DNA of 64,000 nt from NCBI GenBank assembly GCA_963795195.1, contig CAWCGU010000006.1:124001-188000 (forward strand). The letters run 5' to 3'. Below, piece by piece: positions 1 through 9,100 of the stretch (its first letter is position 1; every line of letters begins with the position of its first letter). Under the pieces are notes generated by a model, which worked only from the letters and a program-made list of their open reading frames with translations, did not search any database and had not been told where the DNA came from. A program made the position numbers and the translations under genes. This DNA comes from CAWCGU01 sp963795195. GTDB lineage: Bacteria; Actinomycetota; Thermoleophilia; Solirubrobacterales; 70-9.

Positions 1-188
1 CCTGGCCGAAGCGAGACTTGGACGGATTTGCACACTCCAGTGGGTAAACCCTCCTAGTTTCATCCGCGCCCCCTTGGTGGGGCCCTTGATGCTGCCGTTA
101 CGGCGCCTCGCGGCTCAGTGGCGCCCGGGGCCGCAGGCCAAGCGCGCGCCACGAGCCCACGGCGCCCGGGCCACACCCAGAGCTGCGC
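1..188. other. Intergenic left edge, no gene seen
   Basis: No convincing coding frame was found. The stretch is GC-rich and holds two copies of a GGCGCCCGGG-like block (about 120-130 and 160-170) that could pair or act as a terminator for the minus-strand operon ending at 189. No U-tract is obvious, so no terminator is called. Confidence 0.4.
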
Positions 189-1793
189 CTACCCCGGCAG
201 CAGCTTCCCGGGATTCATGATCCCGGCCGGATCCAGGCGCTCCTTGACCGCCCTCAGCGCCTCAATGCCCACCTCCCCCACCTCAGCCGTCATGTAGGGG
301 GCGTGGTCGCGGCCGACAGCGTGGTGGTGGGTGATCGTGCCCTGGGCGGCGACGATGGCCTCGCAGGCCGCTGCCTTAACCGCCTTCCACTGGTCGATCT
401 CTTCGCCGATCCGGCGCGGCGCGGCGAAAGTGAAGTACAGCGACGCGCCGTCGCGGTAGGCGTGCGAGATGTGGCAGTAGACGATCCCGGGAGTGCCTTG
501 GTCCTCGAGCGCCTTCTTGAGTGCTCCGGCGACGCCGCGGTAGAGCTCCTGCAGGCGCGACCAGATGTGCGATGTCTCGAGCGTCTCCACGAAGTAGCCC
601 ATGTCGAGCAGTTCCTCGCGAAAGTAGGGGCCGTCGTAGCGGCCGTGCTCCCAGGCCTCTCCGGCCCCGGTTCCCAGCGACAGCGCCCCGTGGCGCCGCA
701 GTGCCCGGGTCGCAAGCGCCCGGCGGCGCCCGATCGATTCACGCTCGCCGTCCCAGCCGCAGATGATGATGCAGCCATGGCCAAAACGGCCGGTGGACAT
801 CAGTTTGCCGAGCACCCGTTTTCCGATGCCGTCGCCGGCGAGGGAGAGCGAGACTTCGGTCTCCATCGCGTCCGAGAGGCGCAGGACGTCGGGGAGGTGA
901 CCGGCCTGGCTGAGGGCCCGCACGATCTCGCAGCCGCTCTCCCAGTCCGTGGCCAGCCAGGCCTCGTGTCGTTTGTGCGCCGGGTTCGGGCGAACCTTGA
1001 CCGTCACATCCGTGATCACACCGAGCGTTCCTTCCGAGCCCATCGCCAACTCGCGCAGCGCCGGTCCGGCAGCAGTGTGGGGACTTTGCAGCGTCGACAG
1101 CTCGCCAATCGGAGTCGCCATCCGCAGCGAGCTGACGAGCGTGTCGAAGCGCCCGTAACCGCTAGATGCTTGTCCGGCCGAGCGGGTGGCCGCGAATCCA
1201 CCGATCGAAGCGTGCTCAAACGACTGCGGGAAGTGCCCGAGAGTGACCCCCTTGGCATTGAGGGCACGCTCCGCGGCCGGACCAAGCAGCCCCGGGCCAA
1301 GCCTCGCCAGCAACGAGCGATCATCGACCTCGACCCAGTTGAGGCGCTCCAGATCGAGGCTGACGACGGCCTTGTGACCATCGCGGATCGGATTGATGCC
1401 GCCGACCACGCTCGAGCCGCCGCCGAAGGGGACCACGGCGATGTCCGCCCGGCTGCAGGCCTCAAGCACCGCTGAGACCGCCTCGGCATCGGTCGGATAG
1501 AGCACGGCATCCGGCATCGCCTCCAGGGCCCCGGTGCGCAACCTGATCAGGTCGGGATAGCTGCGCCCGGCGGAATGCCGGGCTCGCCCCTCGCGCTCGC
1601 GGTCGATGTTGCCGGCGCCGCCGACGGCCTCGACCACCGCGTCGTCAATCGCGCGACGGCGGGGCAACTTGAGGTCCTCCAGCGCGATCGGCTCCTGCGG
1701 CTCGACGCTGCCGAGACGCTCGCGGAGCATCGCCTTGGCGCCATCGCCCAGCGGCTTGCGCCTCTCGGTCACTCCCCACGCATTCCAGGTCAA
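189..1793 (-). CDS. FAD-binding oxidase, alkyldihydroxyacetonephosphate synthase-like
   Basis: A 534-aa flavoprotein of the vanillyl-alcohol oxidase fold. The FAD pyrophosphate loop PFGGGSSVVGG lies near residue 122, and a THHHAVG motif near residue 488 matches the His-rich active-site segment of alkyl-DHAP synthases (ether-lipid synthesis). The CHISHAYRDGASLYF segment is also typical of that family. In actinobacteria such proteins are usually annotated only as FAD-binding oxidases, so a role in ether lipids is inferred from the motifs. The ATG overlaps the stop of the SRPBCC gene by 4 bp, suggesting translational coupling at the end of the pgsA-rsiG-garA-merR run. Confidence 0.88.
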   Translation of the reverse strand: MTWNAWGVTERRKPLGDGAKAMLRERLGSVEPQEPIALEDLKLPRRRAIDDAVVEAVGGAGNIDREREGRARHSAGRSYPDLIRLRTGALEAMPDAVLYPTDAEAVSAVLEACSRADIAVVPFGGGSSVVGGINPIRDGHKAVVSLDLERLNWVEVDDRSLLARLGPGLLGPAAERALNAKGVTLGHFPQSFEHASIGGFAATRSAGQASSGYGRFDTLVSSLRMATPIGELSTLQSPHTAAGPALRELAMGSEGTLGVITDVTVKVRPNPAHKRHEAWLATDWESGCEIVRALSQAGHLPDVLRLSDAMETEVSLSLAGDGIGKRVLGKLMSTGRFGHGCIIICGWDGERESIGRRRALATRALRRHGALSLGTGAGEAWEHGRYDGPYFREELLDMGYFVETLETSHIWSRLQELYRGVAGALKKALEDQGTPGIVYCHISHAYRDGASLYFTFAAPRRIGEEIDQWKAVKAAACEAIVAAQGTITHHHAVGRDHAPYMTAEVGEVGIEALRAVKERLDPAGIMNPGKLLPG

Positions 1794-2149
1794 TCTTGCC
1801 CCTCCGTTTCCATGGCCCTCTCGAGCCCGTCGAGCGCTTCGTCAAGTGTGCGGCCGGTGCCGCGGTTCAGCATCGGGGAGCCCAGCTTCGAGAGCCCCCT
1901 CACCTTCTGGCGTGCCGTCAGAGTCAGCTTGGTCGAATCGTTCTTGTCGGCTAAATCGAGCTCGAGGCTGCAGGAGTGCAGGATTCGCTCGAACGGAGTG
2001 CCCTCGATTTCCTGCTCCCAGACGAGGCTGCTTTCCGACTTGGCCTGCGTCTGCCGGTAGTCAGCACGCACGACATTGCCCCGGTCGGTTTCGAGCACCA
2101 TCGTCCAGCGCGGCCTGCGGGTTGTGTCGCGCACGTCCTCGACCCTCAC
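1790..2149 (-). CDS. SRPBCC (START-like) family protein, 5' end uncertain
   Basis: From the first canonical start (GTG at 2149) the frame encodes 119 aa of an SRPBCC ligand-binding fold. The same frame stays open upstream to a TGA at 2267-2269 and encodes typical family N-terminal residues (LLADPYHLPRWWP), so the domain truly begins near 2240-2250. No ATG, GTG or TTG exists there; a CTG lies at 2249-2251. Either a rare start is used, or a base error destroyed the start. It follows the MerR gene almost without a gap and overlaps the FAD oxidase by 4 bp. Substrate unknown. Confidence 0.75.
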   Translation of the reverse strand: MRVEDVRDTTRRPRWTMVLETDRGNVVRADYRQTQAKSESSLVWEQEIEGTPFERILHSCSLELDLADKNDSTKLTLTARQKVRGLSKLGSPMLNRGTGRTLDEALDGLERAMETEGQD

Positions 2150-2258
2150 GCAGCGTGGCCACCAGCGCGGAAGGTGGTACGGGTCCGCGAGCAGCTTCCA
2201 GACGTCGCTGGGAGCGGCCGCAACCAGACGGTGGCGGCTGACCCGGGCCAGGGCGGCC

Positions 2259-3002
2259 TCAACCCTTCAGCCGCCGCAGGTCCCGCACGAGCAGCAGGTG
2301 CTTGAGGTGCGAACAGACTGCGGCGAGGCTCTCGAGGTTCTCGACGGCCTCCTTGCGACGAGCCTGGCTGCGGGAGCGCAGAGCCGGGCCGAGCAGCTGC
2401 TCGAGCAGCGCCGATTCTCGATCGGCCGAGGTCCTGAAGACGCGCAGGTTGCGCCCGGCCACGCCGAAGCGCGCCAGCTCACCGGCTGCCCGCAGGATCT
2501 CCGTATCGGTCTCGTCATAGCTGGCGACGCCGTTCTCGCGGTCCGGCTGAACGATCCCGAACTCCTCGAGCTCGCGGAGCAGAGTCGCCGAGGCGCCGGT
2601 CTCTGCGAGCACCTGCTCCTCGTCGAAGCGCGTGCTTGAATCGTCGACGCTGACCGCGCGCCGGCGGGTCGCCTTCTGCGCCTCGGGCTGGCGCATGATG
2701 TCGCCACCGCCCGCCACGAGCTCCTGGCGGATCACTCGCAGCGGCAGAAACTCGTCGCGCTGCAGCCGCAGGATCGTGCGCAGGCGCTCGACGTCGGCCT
2801 GACTGTAGAGGCGGTAGCCGCCCTGCGTGCGCCGCGGCGAAAGCAGCTTCTGGTCCTCGAGGTAACGGATCTTCGAGATCGAAATGTCGTCGAACTCGTT
2901 GGAGAGGATCTGGGCGACGGCGCCGATCGTCAGAGCCTTGCGGGGACGTGAACCGCGATCGCGCGATCCCATCTCGCTGTCGTGCCTCGCAGAAATGCCC
3001 AT
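2259..3002 (-). CDS. MerR-family regulator, Rv1828/FtsR-like
   Basis: A 247-aa DNA-binding regulator. The winged helix with RYLEDQKLLSPRRTQGGYR is at residues about 28-60, and the C-terminal part is a second, degenerate helical domain. The ATG at 3002 was chosen because it follows GAGGA and sits just after the FHA stop codon; longer frames would run into the FHA gene. In Mycobacterium (Rv1827-Rv1828) and Corynebacterium, a MerR protein of this type follows the FHA protein GarA, and the corynebacterial homologue FtsR activates ftsZ. The same adjacency here supports that assignment. Regulatory targets are inferred. Confidence 0.85.
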   Translation of the reverse strand: MGISARHDSEMGSRDRGSRPRKALTIGAVAQILSNEFDDISISKIRYLEDQKLLSPRRTQGGYRLYSQADVERLRTILRLQRDEFLPLRVIRQELVAGGGDIMRQPEAQKATRRRAVSVDDSSTRFDEEQVLAETGASATLLRELEEFGIVQPDRENGVASYDETDTEILRAAGELARFGVAGRNLRVFRTSADRESALLEQLLGPALRSRSQARRKEAVENLESLAAVCSHLKHLLLVRDLRRLKG

Positions 3003-3012
3003 CGACCCGTCC

Positions 3013-3486
3013 TCAGCGCTCCAGATAGCTGAGCTTGAACTTCCCGATCTGGATTTCGTCGCCGTCGGTGAGCTTGTGTGACTCGATCCGGCGGCGGTTG
3101 ACGTAGGTGCCGTTGAGTGAGCCGAGGTCATCGATGTAGTAGCCGTCCTGTCGGCGGACGATCAGCGCGTGGTTGCGCGACACGGTCACGTCGTCGAGAA
3201 AGATCGCGGCGTCCGGAGTTCGGCCGACGCTGACCCTCTCCTCGTCGACGCTGAAGCTCTCCCCCGCCCGGCCGCCGCCGGAACGGATGACGAGCGCAGC
3301 GCCGACCGATTCCACGACCTCGTCGATGTCAACCGGTTGCAATTCGCCGGTTTCGTCGACGGTGTACGTCATCGTCGTGGGCTGCTCTTCCCCGCCGGTC
3401 TCGCGCGCGAGGTAGGCACCGCACTTCTGGCAGTAGTTCGCGCCTTCGGCGTTGACGAAGCCGCATTCCTGGCAATGGAGGGCCAT
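3013..3486 (-). CDS. GarA-like FHA protein with N-terminal zinc ribbon
   Basis: A 157-aa protein. Residues 5-23 carry CQEC and CQKC, a four-Cys zinc ribbon. Residues about 65-155 are an FHA phosphothreonine-binding domain with SVGRTPDAAIFLDD, SRNH and LGSLNGTYVN. The FHA core closely resembles mycobacterial GarA, which binds 2-oxoglutarate-metabolising enzymes and is switched off when its own N-terminal TT motif is phosphorylated. A TT pair (PTTMTYTVDE) lies between ribbon and FHA, in the position where GarA has ETTS. Lies between rsiG-like and merR genes; partners here are inferred. Confidence 0.88.
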   Translation of the reverse strand: MALHCQECGFVNAEGANYCQKCGAYLARETGGEEQPTTMTYTVDETGELQPVDIDEVVESVGAALVIRSGGGRAGESFSVDEERVSVGRTPDAAIFLDDVTVSRNHALIVRRQDGYYIDDLGSLNGTYVNRRRIESHKLTDGDEIQIGKFKLSYLER

Positions 3487-3501
3487 GCTGAGGCGGTCGC
3501 G

Positions 3502-3774
3502 CTAGGCGGCCTCGCCCTCGCGCGGGCCGCGGCCGGCGAGGATGTTGGTCAGCATTTCGACGTCGTCTCCGGTGATCAGCGCGTCGCCCGCCTCGCGCTT
3601 GGTGCGCAGGCGGTTGACCAACTCTGCCCGCAAGATGTCGATCTTGCCGTGCAGCATGCGCCGCTGGTAGGAGACCTCATTCTCCTCTTTGGTCAGGTCG
3701 TCGATCAGGGCGCGCAGCTCCTCATCGCTCATCGAACCGACGTCTGGAAAGGTTTCTTCCATGTCAGGCATCAT
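3502..3774 (-). CDS. RsiG-like c-di-GMP-responsive anti-sigma factor (single-motif type)
   Basis: A 90-aa two-helix coiled-coil protein. Residues about 30-47 read EENEVSYQRRMLHGKID, matching the RsiG helical motif E-x3-S-x2-R-x3-Q-x3-D except that His replaces Gln, followed by ILRAEL as in Streptomyces RsiG. Streptomyces RsiG has two motif copies; Rubrobacter-type RsiG has one and works as a homodimer that binds c-di-GMP and sequesters the sigma factor WhiG. This protein has one copy, so it fits the ancestral type. A GGAG sits 8 nt before ATGATG. The cognate sigma factor is not in the window. Confidence 0.8.
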   Translation of the reverse strand: MMPDMEETFPDVGSMSDEELRALIDDLTKEENEVSYQRRMLHGKIDILRAELVNRLRTKREAGDALITGDDVEMLTNILAGRGPREGEAA

Positions 3775-3795
3775 ATATCTAGCTCCAAGAAAGGG

Positions 3796-4416
3796 TCAAC
3801 CAGAGGTTGAAGGTTGCAGCGGACCTCGCAGACCGCGTTGGACGTAGAGCAGTGTCGCACCGATCGAGAAGACCAGGCCGGCCACCAGCGCCAGGTCGCA
3901 GACGACGCTGTCGATCACCTGCGCCCAAAAGAGTGAGGCGAGCACCAGTGCGACGCCGATCCGGCCGACCCAGTTGATCTCGATGTCGACCCCCCGCTTG
4001 AGCCCGACTCGGGCGACGATCAGGGTCACGACCTCGCGCGCTGCAAGCACCAGCAGCGCCCAGCGCGGCAGCAACTCGAAGTGCCAGCAGACGATGACTC
4101 CCGCGAGAACCGTCAGGCGGTCGACCACCGGGTCCAACAGGGCGCCCAAGCGGCTGTACTGGCCGGTTGCGCGGGCAACGAACCCGTCAACGTAGTCGCC
4201 CATCGCGATCGCGAAGTAGATCAGCGCCGCCGTCGCATCCCGTCCATCCCCGGACCCGAGCGCGATCACGAGGAAAACGGGAATCGCCGCGAGCCTTACA
4301 TAGCCGATCAGGTTGGGAAGAGTCAGCGGCCGCAGCGGCTCGCCTGCACGGGTCGCACCCGGGTCGGGTCCCGAGCGGTCGATTCCGAACAGCCGCCTCT
4401 TCGAGACCCTTGCCAC
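3796..4416 (-). CDS. pgsA: CDP-alcohol phosphatidyltransferase (PgsA-like)
   Basis: A 206-aa polytopic membrane enzyme that transfers a phosphatidyl group from CDP-diacylglycerol to an alcohol, probably glycerol-3-phosphate. The family signature D-x2-DG-x2-AR-x8-G-x3-D-x3-D is complete (GDYVDGFVAR then GALLDPVVD, residues about 73-102). The N-terminal 30 residues are polar and precede the first TM helix. GTG start, 10 bp after the proS stop. In Mycobacterium pgsA2 (Rv1822) likewise lies close to garA, so the neighbourhood is conserved. Exact alcohol acceptor is not proven by sequence. Confidence 0.85.
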   Translation of the reverse strand: MARVSKRRLFGIDRSGPDPGATRAGEPLRPLTLPNLIGYVRLAAIPVFLVIALGSGDGRDATAALIYFAIAMGDYVDGFVARATGQYSRLGALLDPVVDRLTVLAGVIVCWHFELLPRWALLVLAAREVVTLIVARVGLKRGVDIEINWVGRIGVALVLASLFWAQVIDSVVCDLALVAGLVFSIGATLLYVQRGLRGPLQPSTSG

Positions 4417-4425
4417 GGAGATCGC

Positions 4426-6111
4426 TCAGTCGATCGATTCGAGCAGCGTCAGGACCTCGGACACCGCGCCCCCGAGCGGCAGCGCGCGCTCCTCGCCGCT
4501 GCCTCGCAGCTGAGCCTCGGCCTCCCCCTTTTCGAGGGAACGCTTGCCGATCACCAGCCGGAGCGGGCACCCCAGCAGCTCGGCGTCGGTGAGCTTTTCG
4601 CCAGGCCCGGCGTCGCGGTCGTCAATCAGACACTCAACCCCGGCTTCCACGAGCTCTGCGGCCAGCGCGTCGACGGCGCCGGCGACGGCCTCGTCGCCCT
4701 TGCCCAGGCCGGCGAGGTGAACCTGCCACGGAGCAAGCGAGCGTGGCCAGACGATGCCCTTGTCGTCGGCACGCTGCTCGATCGCCGCGGCCATGATCCT
4801 GGCCGGCCCGATTCCATAGCTGCCCATTACGATCGGGCGCTCCGCCCCAGCCTCGTCGAGGTAGGTCGCGCCAAGCGGCTCTGAGTAGCGCGTCCCGAGC
4901 TTGAAGATGTTGCCGACCTCGATCGCAGGCTCGATCTCGATCACGCCGCCACCCGGTGCGATGTCGCCGGCCTCGACCGAACGCACGTCCAACTCCTCGA
5001 ACTCGAAGTCGCGTCCGGGCTTGATCCCGATCAGGTGGGCATCGGGCGAGTTCGCGCCCCCGAAGAACCCTTCGCCCTGGATCGCGGCGTCCTTGATCAC
5101 CGGCACCTTCGCGGCCACCGGCCCGATGAATCCGGGCGGGCCGATTTCGGCTTCGATCTCCTCCGGCGTCGCCTGCCGGAAGTCGGCGCCGAGCGCGTTG
5201 CGCAACTTGATCTCGTTGAGCCGGTGGTCGCCGCGCACCAACACCATCACCATCCCGCGACCGTCGACCACGACCGGCAGAGCTTTCATGGCCGCGCCCG
5301 CGGGGACTCCCAGGGCGCCCGAAACCTCTTCGACCGTCGTCAGCCCGGGAGTCGGCACCTCACGCGGCTCATCGAGCAACGGCGGCATCTCCACCGGCTG
5401 CGCCTCGGCCGAGGCGACCTCGACGTTCGCGGCGTAGCCTGCCGCCAGCGCAACCTCGTTCTCACCGGCGGGGCAGGGCGCCATGTATTCGTGCGCGCCG
5501 GAACCCCCCATCATTCCGACATCGGACTCAACCCGGTACCAGCGCAGGCCTGAGCGGTCGAAGATGCGGTCATATGCCTCGACGTGAAGCTCGTAGGAGT
5601 CATCGAGGCCCTCCTCGTCACGGTCGAAGGAGTAGGAGTCCTTCATCGTGAACTCGCGCGTGCGCAGCACACCGGCGCGGGGCCGCGGCTCGTCACGCTC
5701 CTTCGTCTGCAGGTGCCAAAGGATCAGTGGCAGGTCACGGTAGGAGCGGATCTCCTTTGCGATGTGGAAGGTCAGCGCCTCCTCGTGGGTCATCGCCAGC
5801 ACCATCTCCGCTCCCTTGCGGTCCGAGAGCTTGAAGAGCTCGTCGATCCCGTAGCGCCCGGTCGTCTGCCAGATCCCGGCCGGCTGCAGGACGGGCAACA
5901 GCACCTCCTGGCCGCCGATCGCCTCCATCTCGGAGCGCAGGATCGCCTCGACCTTGCGGTGAACTCGCTCTCCTGCGGGGAGGTAGCTCCACAGACCCGC
6001 TCCGAGCTGGCGAATCAGGCCGGCGCGCACCATCAGCTTGTGTGAGATCGCCTCCGCTTCGGCGGGGGCGTCACGCAGGGTCGGCAGGAAGTAGCTGGAG
6101 AGCCGCGTCAT
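4426..6111 (-). CDS. proS: Prolyl-tRNA synthetase
   Basis: A 561-aa class II aminoacyl-tRNA synthetase of the bacterial type. The catalytic core is split by an editing (INS) domain at about residues 225-395, which clears Ala-tRNA(Pro). Motif 3 (GSYGIGPAR, about residue 430) and the C-terminal anticodon-binding domain (residues about 465-561) are present. In many bacteria proS ends the dxr-rseP-ispG-proS run; here it keeps the same strand but is separated from ispG by about 9 kb of accessory genes. Confidence 0.97.
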   Translation of the reverse strand: MTRLSSYFLPTLRDAPAEAEAISHKLMVRAGLIRQLGAGLWSYLPAGERVHRKVEAILRSEMEAIGGQEVLLPVLQPAGIWQTTGRYGIDELFKLSDRKGAEMVLAMTHEEALTFHIAKEIRSYRDLPLILWHLQTKERDEPRPRAGVLRTREFTMKDSYSFDRDEEGLDDSYELHVEAYDRIFDRSGLRWYRVESDVGMMGGSGAHEYMAPCPAGENEVALAAGYAANVEVASAEAQPVEMPPLLDEPREVPTPGLTTVEEVSGALGVPAGAAMKALPVVVDGRGMVMVLVRGDHRLNEIKLRNALGADFRQATPEEIEAEIGPPGFIGPVAAKVPVIKDAAIQGEGFFGGANSPDAHLIGIKPGRDFEFEELDVRSVEAGDIAPGGGVIEIEPAIEVGNIFKLGTRYSEPLGATYLDEAGAERPIVMGSYGIGPARIMAAAIEQRADDKGIVWPRSLAPWQVHLAGLGKGDEAVAGAVDALAAELVEAGVECLIDDRDAGPGEKLTDAELLGCPLRLVIGKRSLEKGEAEAQLRGSGEERALPLGGAVSEVLTLLESID

Positions 6112-6140
6112 CGTCGCGGCCTGAGCCTATCCAGCGACGG

Positions 6141-9100
6141 TCAACGCCGAGGGGCGCGCTTGACGCGGGCCACGCGCGGCTTGCCACCGACGCCACCGTC
6201 AGCCATCGGCGTGACCGTGACACGGGCGCCGGTCCTCGCCGGCACGCGCCGCATGCTGACGCGGGTCTTGGTCGTGATCGAGTGCCGGGTCTTGCCGTTG
6301 GCAAGCTCGAAGAAGACCTCGTAGCGATCTGAGTCGCTGTCCCGCGCGAAGCTTGCCGTCAGCACCTTCCCCCGCCGCACCAGCTTCAGGTTCTTGATCG
6401 GTCCCGGTCTGGGCGCGGGCGGAGCCTTGTAGCTGCCGACGACGAGTCGCGGCCCGGCGCGGCCGTCGGCATAGGTCACGAAGGCGACGATGTCGCGCTT
6501 CTCGCTCGACCCGGGTGCCGGCTCGAAGGGGATCTCGCCCGAGACCTTGCCATCGCGGCCGGCCGCAGCCGAGACGCTCGCCTGAGCGTCGCTGCCGATC
6601 GGCCCGTTGATGGAGGCACCGTCCTCGGTGAAGCGAACCTGCTCGCCGTCCTCGAGCTCGCCTTCGTAGTCGAGCACGTACTCGCCGTCTTCCTTGGTGA
6701 CATCCGCTTCGAGCTCAGGCGGCGTGCCCGCGCCCACCGTGAGTCCAGTCACCGGCACGGAGCCGCTGTCGACCGTGAACAACCACTTGCCCGCCTTCGG
6801 CGATCCGATCGCGATGTTGGCCACGTGGTACTGCAGCGAATCGGCGATCGAGACGTTGTTGGCCTGATCCACCTCGATGTTCTCCCGATCAACGCCGTCG
6901 TAGATGATCGTGCGTCCACCAGGCTCCTGGAGTGTGAACTTCGGCAGCGCACCGACGCCCTCGACGCTGACGACCGCCGTCTCCTGGCCCGGCTCGATCC
7001 GGAACGTTCGACCGTTGTCCGGATCCGGCTCGCCGGCGGCGCTTCGAGCCTGTGGGCCTGCGGCGCCACTCGACGCGCTGGACGTGATCGGCTTGCCGTC
7101 CGCGTCGACCGGGTAGTACTTGGGTCCGGCCTGACCCGGGTCGACGTACTGCTTGATCTCGCTCAGGTCACACCCCCAGAGGTACGGCGTCCAGTCGCCG
7201 TTCCACTTGACCCAGCCACCGAAGTCCGGGCCGGTGCCTCGGCGACAGGCACCCGCTCCGACGCCCGAGACCCGAGCCTCGGCCCCGTCACAGAAGATGT
7301 CGCCGACGCAGGCCTGGACCCAACCCCAGGCATCGAACTGCTTCTTGCTCAGCCGAGCTTCGAAGATGACGCGGCCATCGAGCGTGACGAGGTCCTCGAA
7401 GTTGAGGAAACCGTCGGCACGGACGTCCAGGTAGCCGTTCGTCCAGATCTCGACGCTGGCGTTGACGTCGTACTCGGAGCCCGGCCTGCCCGTGAGGACA
7501 TCGCCGAGGATGTCGACTCCGCCCTTGGCGAAGAACACGTCGGGCTTCGGATCCTTGTATGCCGCGAAGCCGGCCTTGATGAAGCCCTTGGCCAGGCGGA
7601 TCCCGAGCACTTTCGGCCCGAGGTTGAAGTTGACGGAGACGCAGAAGGCCGAGGTCGGGTAGCCGTAATCGACGGCGATGTCGGGGATGGTGTCGAACCC
7701 GAGTCCGGTGACGTCACGCCAGTACGACATGTCGATGATGTCAACGCCGGTCCTGACGCACTTCGACTCGTAGCCCTCCGGCAGGAACTCGAGATCGCCC
7801 GTGATCCGCGAGATGAAGACCTGCGACATCACCTGGAGCCCGTCGGGTCCCGCCTCGCCGTTCGGGCAGGAGTTGCCGAACTCGTTCGAGAGCGTCGCCT
7901 CGAGGTGCGCTGACGCGAACGCGCCGTTGAGGATGCGAACCTGCCCGCAGATTCCGATCGCCATCGGGTCCGTCAGTTCGCCGCGACCCTCGAAGAGCCA
8001 GTTGCCGTTGCCCTGATACTCGATCTTCAGGAGGTTGATCCAGACCGGGTCGAGAGGCACGTTCTTGACCTCGAACGAAAACGGCTCCAGGACCCCGGAT
8101 GACTGCGCCTCCGAGCTGCCGAGCTCGAAGAGAGGCTGCTTGTCGGGAACGCGTCCGCCGAATTCGGCCGGCAGCTCGGGCTTCAATGTCAGCGTCGCGA
8201 TTCCGGTTTTGGAGAGCTTTGCAGCCGTGACATCAAGCAGGCGGATCGTCCCCAGAGTGGCGTTGGGCGCCACCTTCAGACCCGTCAGCTTGCCGCCGGA
8301 ATCGACCGTCCAGTCCACCTTGCCGCCGGACTGCGTCTCGACCGGCGTGTCACCCGCACCTACGCCCCTGACGATCGCGCTGGGCACGTCGACATCGACC
8401 GAGACGCTGCTGCCGGACTTGGTCGCGGTGATCGTGATCGGCCCCGCCCCGATCACGGTCAGGCCGATGCCGTTGATCGTCGCCTTCTGCGGAGTCGTGT
8501 AGACCTCCTTGTTCTTGCCCTTCTTGAGGAAGGTGAAGCAGTTCGCCTTGGCGACGACCTGGCCGACCTTGACCTCGGGCCGCGTCGTCTCACACAGCGG
8601 CGGCGCCACCTCGATCGGGATCGTCTCCGTTGTCTGAATCCCCTCGTCATCGGTCAGTCGCAGCTGCAGCTCGGTCACCCCAGGCGTGTCGAACGTGAAG
8701 CTCGGGTTGTCGCCGAGGGGCTGGAAGCCGGCACCCGGCTGAGCCCACTCGTACTTCACGATCGTGCCGTCAGGGTCCTCGGACGTGCGGGCGTCGAAGC
8801 GGACAGCGCGGTTGACCGGCACGAAGTAGCGCCCGTCGGTCTTGCCGATCGACGTGTTTCCGTCGATCACCTTGAGGCCGACCTTCGGGCCGGCCACGGG
8901 CCTCACCTCGACCTCGCGCTGGACGACGACCGCGTGGTTGTCGTCATCGGTGAGACGCACGTTGAGGCGGATGATCTCGGCCTGGCTGCCACCGAGCTGC
9001 GGCAGCGTGAACACGTGGGTCGTGCCACCCTGGACAAAGACCCCGTCGTTGATGGAGTACTCGCGCTTGACGATCGTGCCGTCGAGATCCTGCGAGGCCG

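Noticed and set aside
303..1475. 390-aa plus-strand frame opposite the FAD oxidase
   Set aside because: It is antisense to a gene with clear FAD and HHH motifs and shows no family features of its own.
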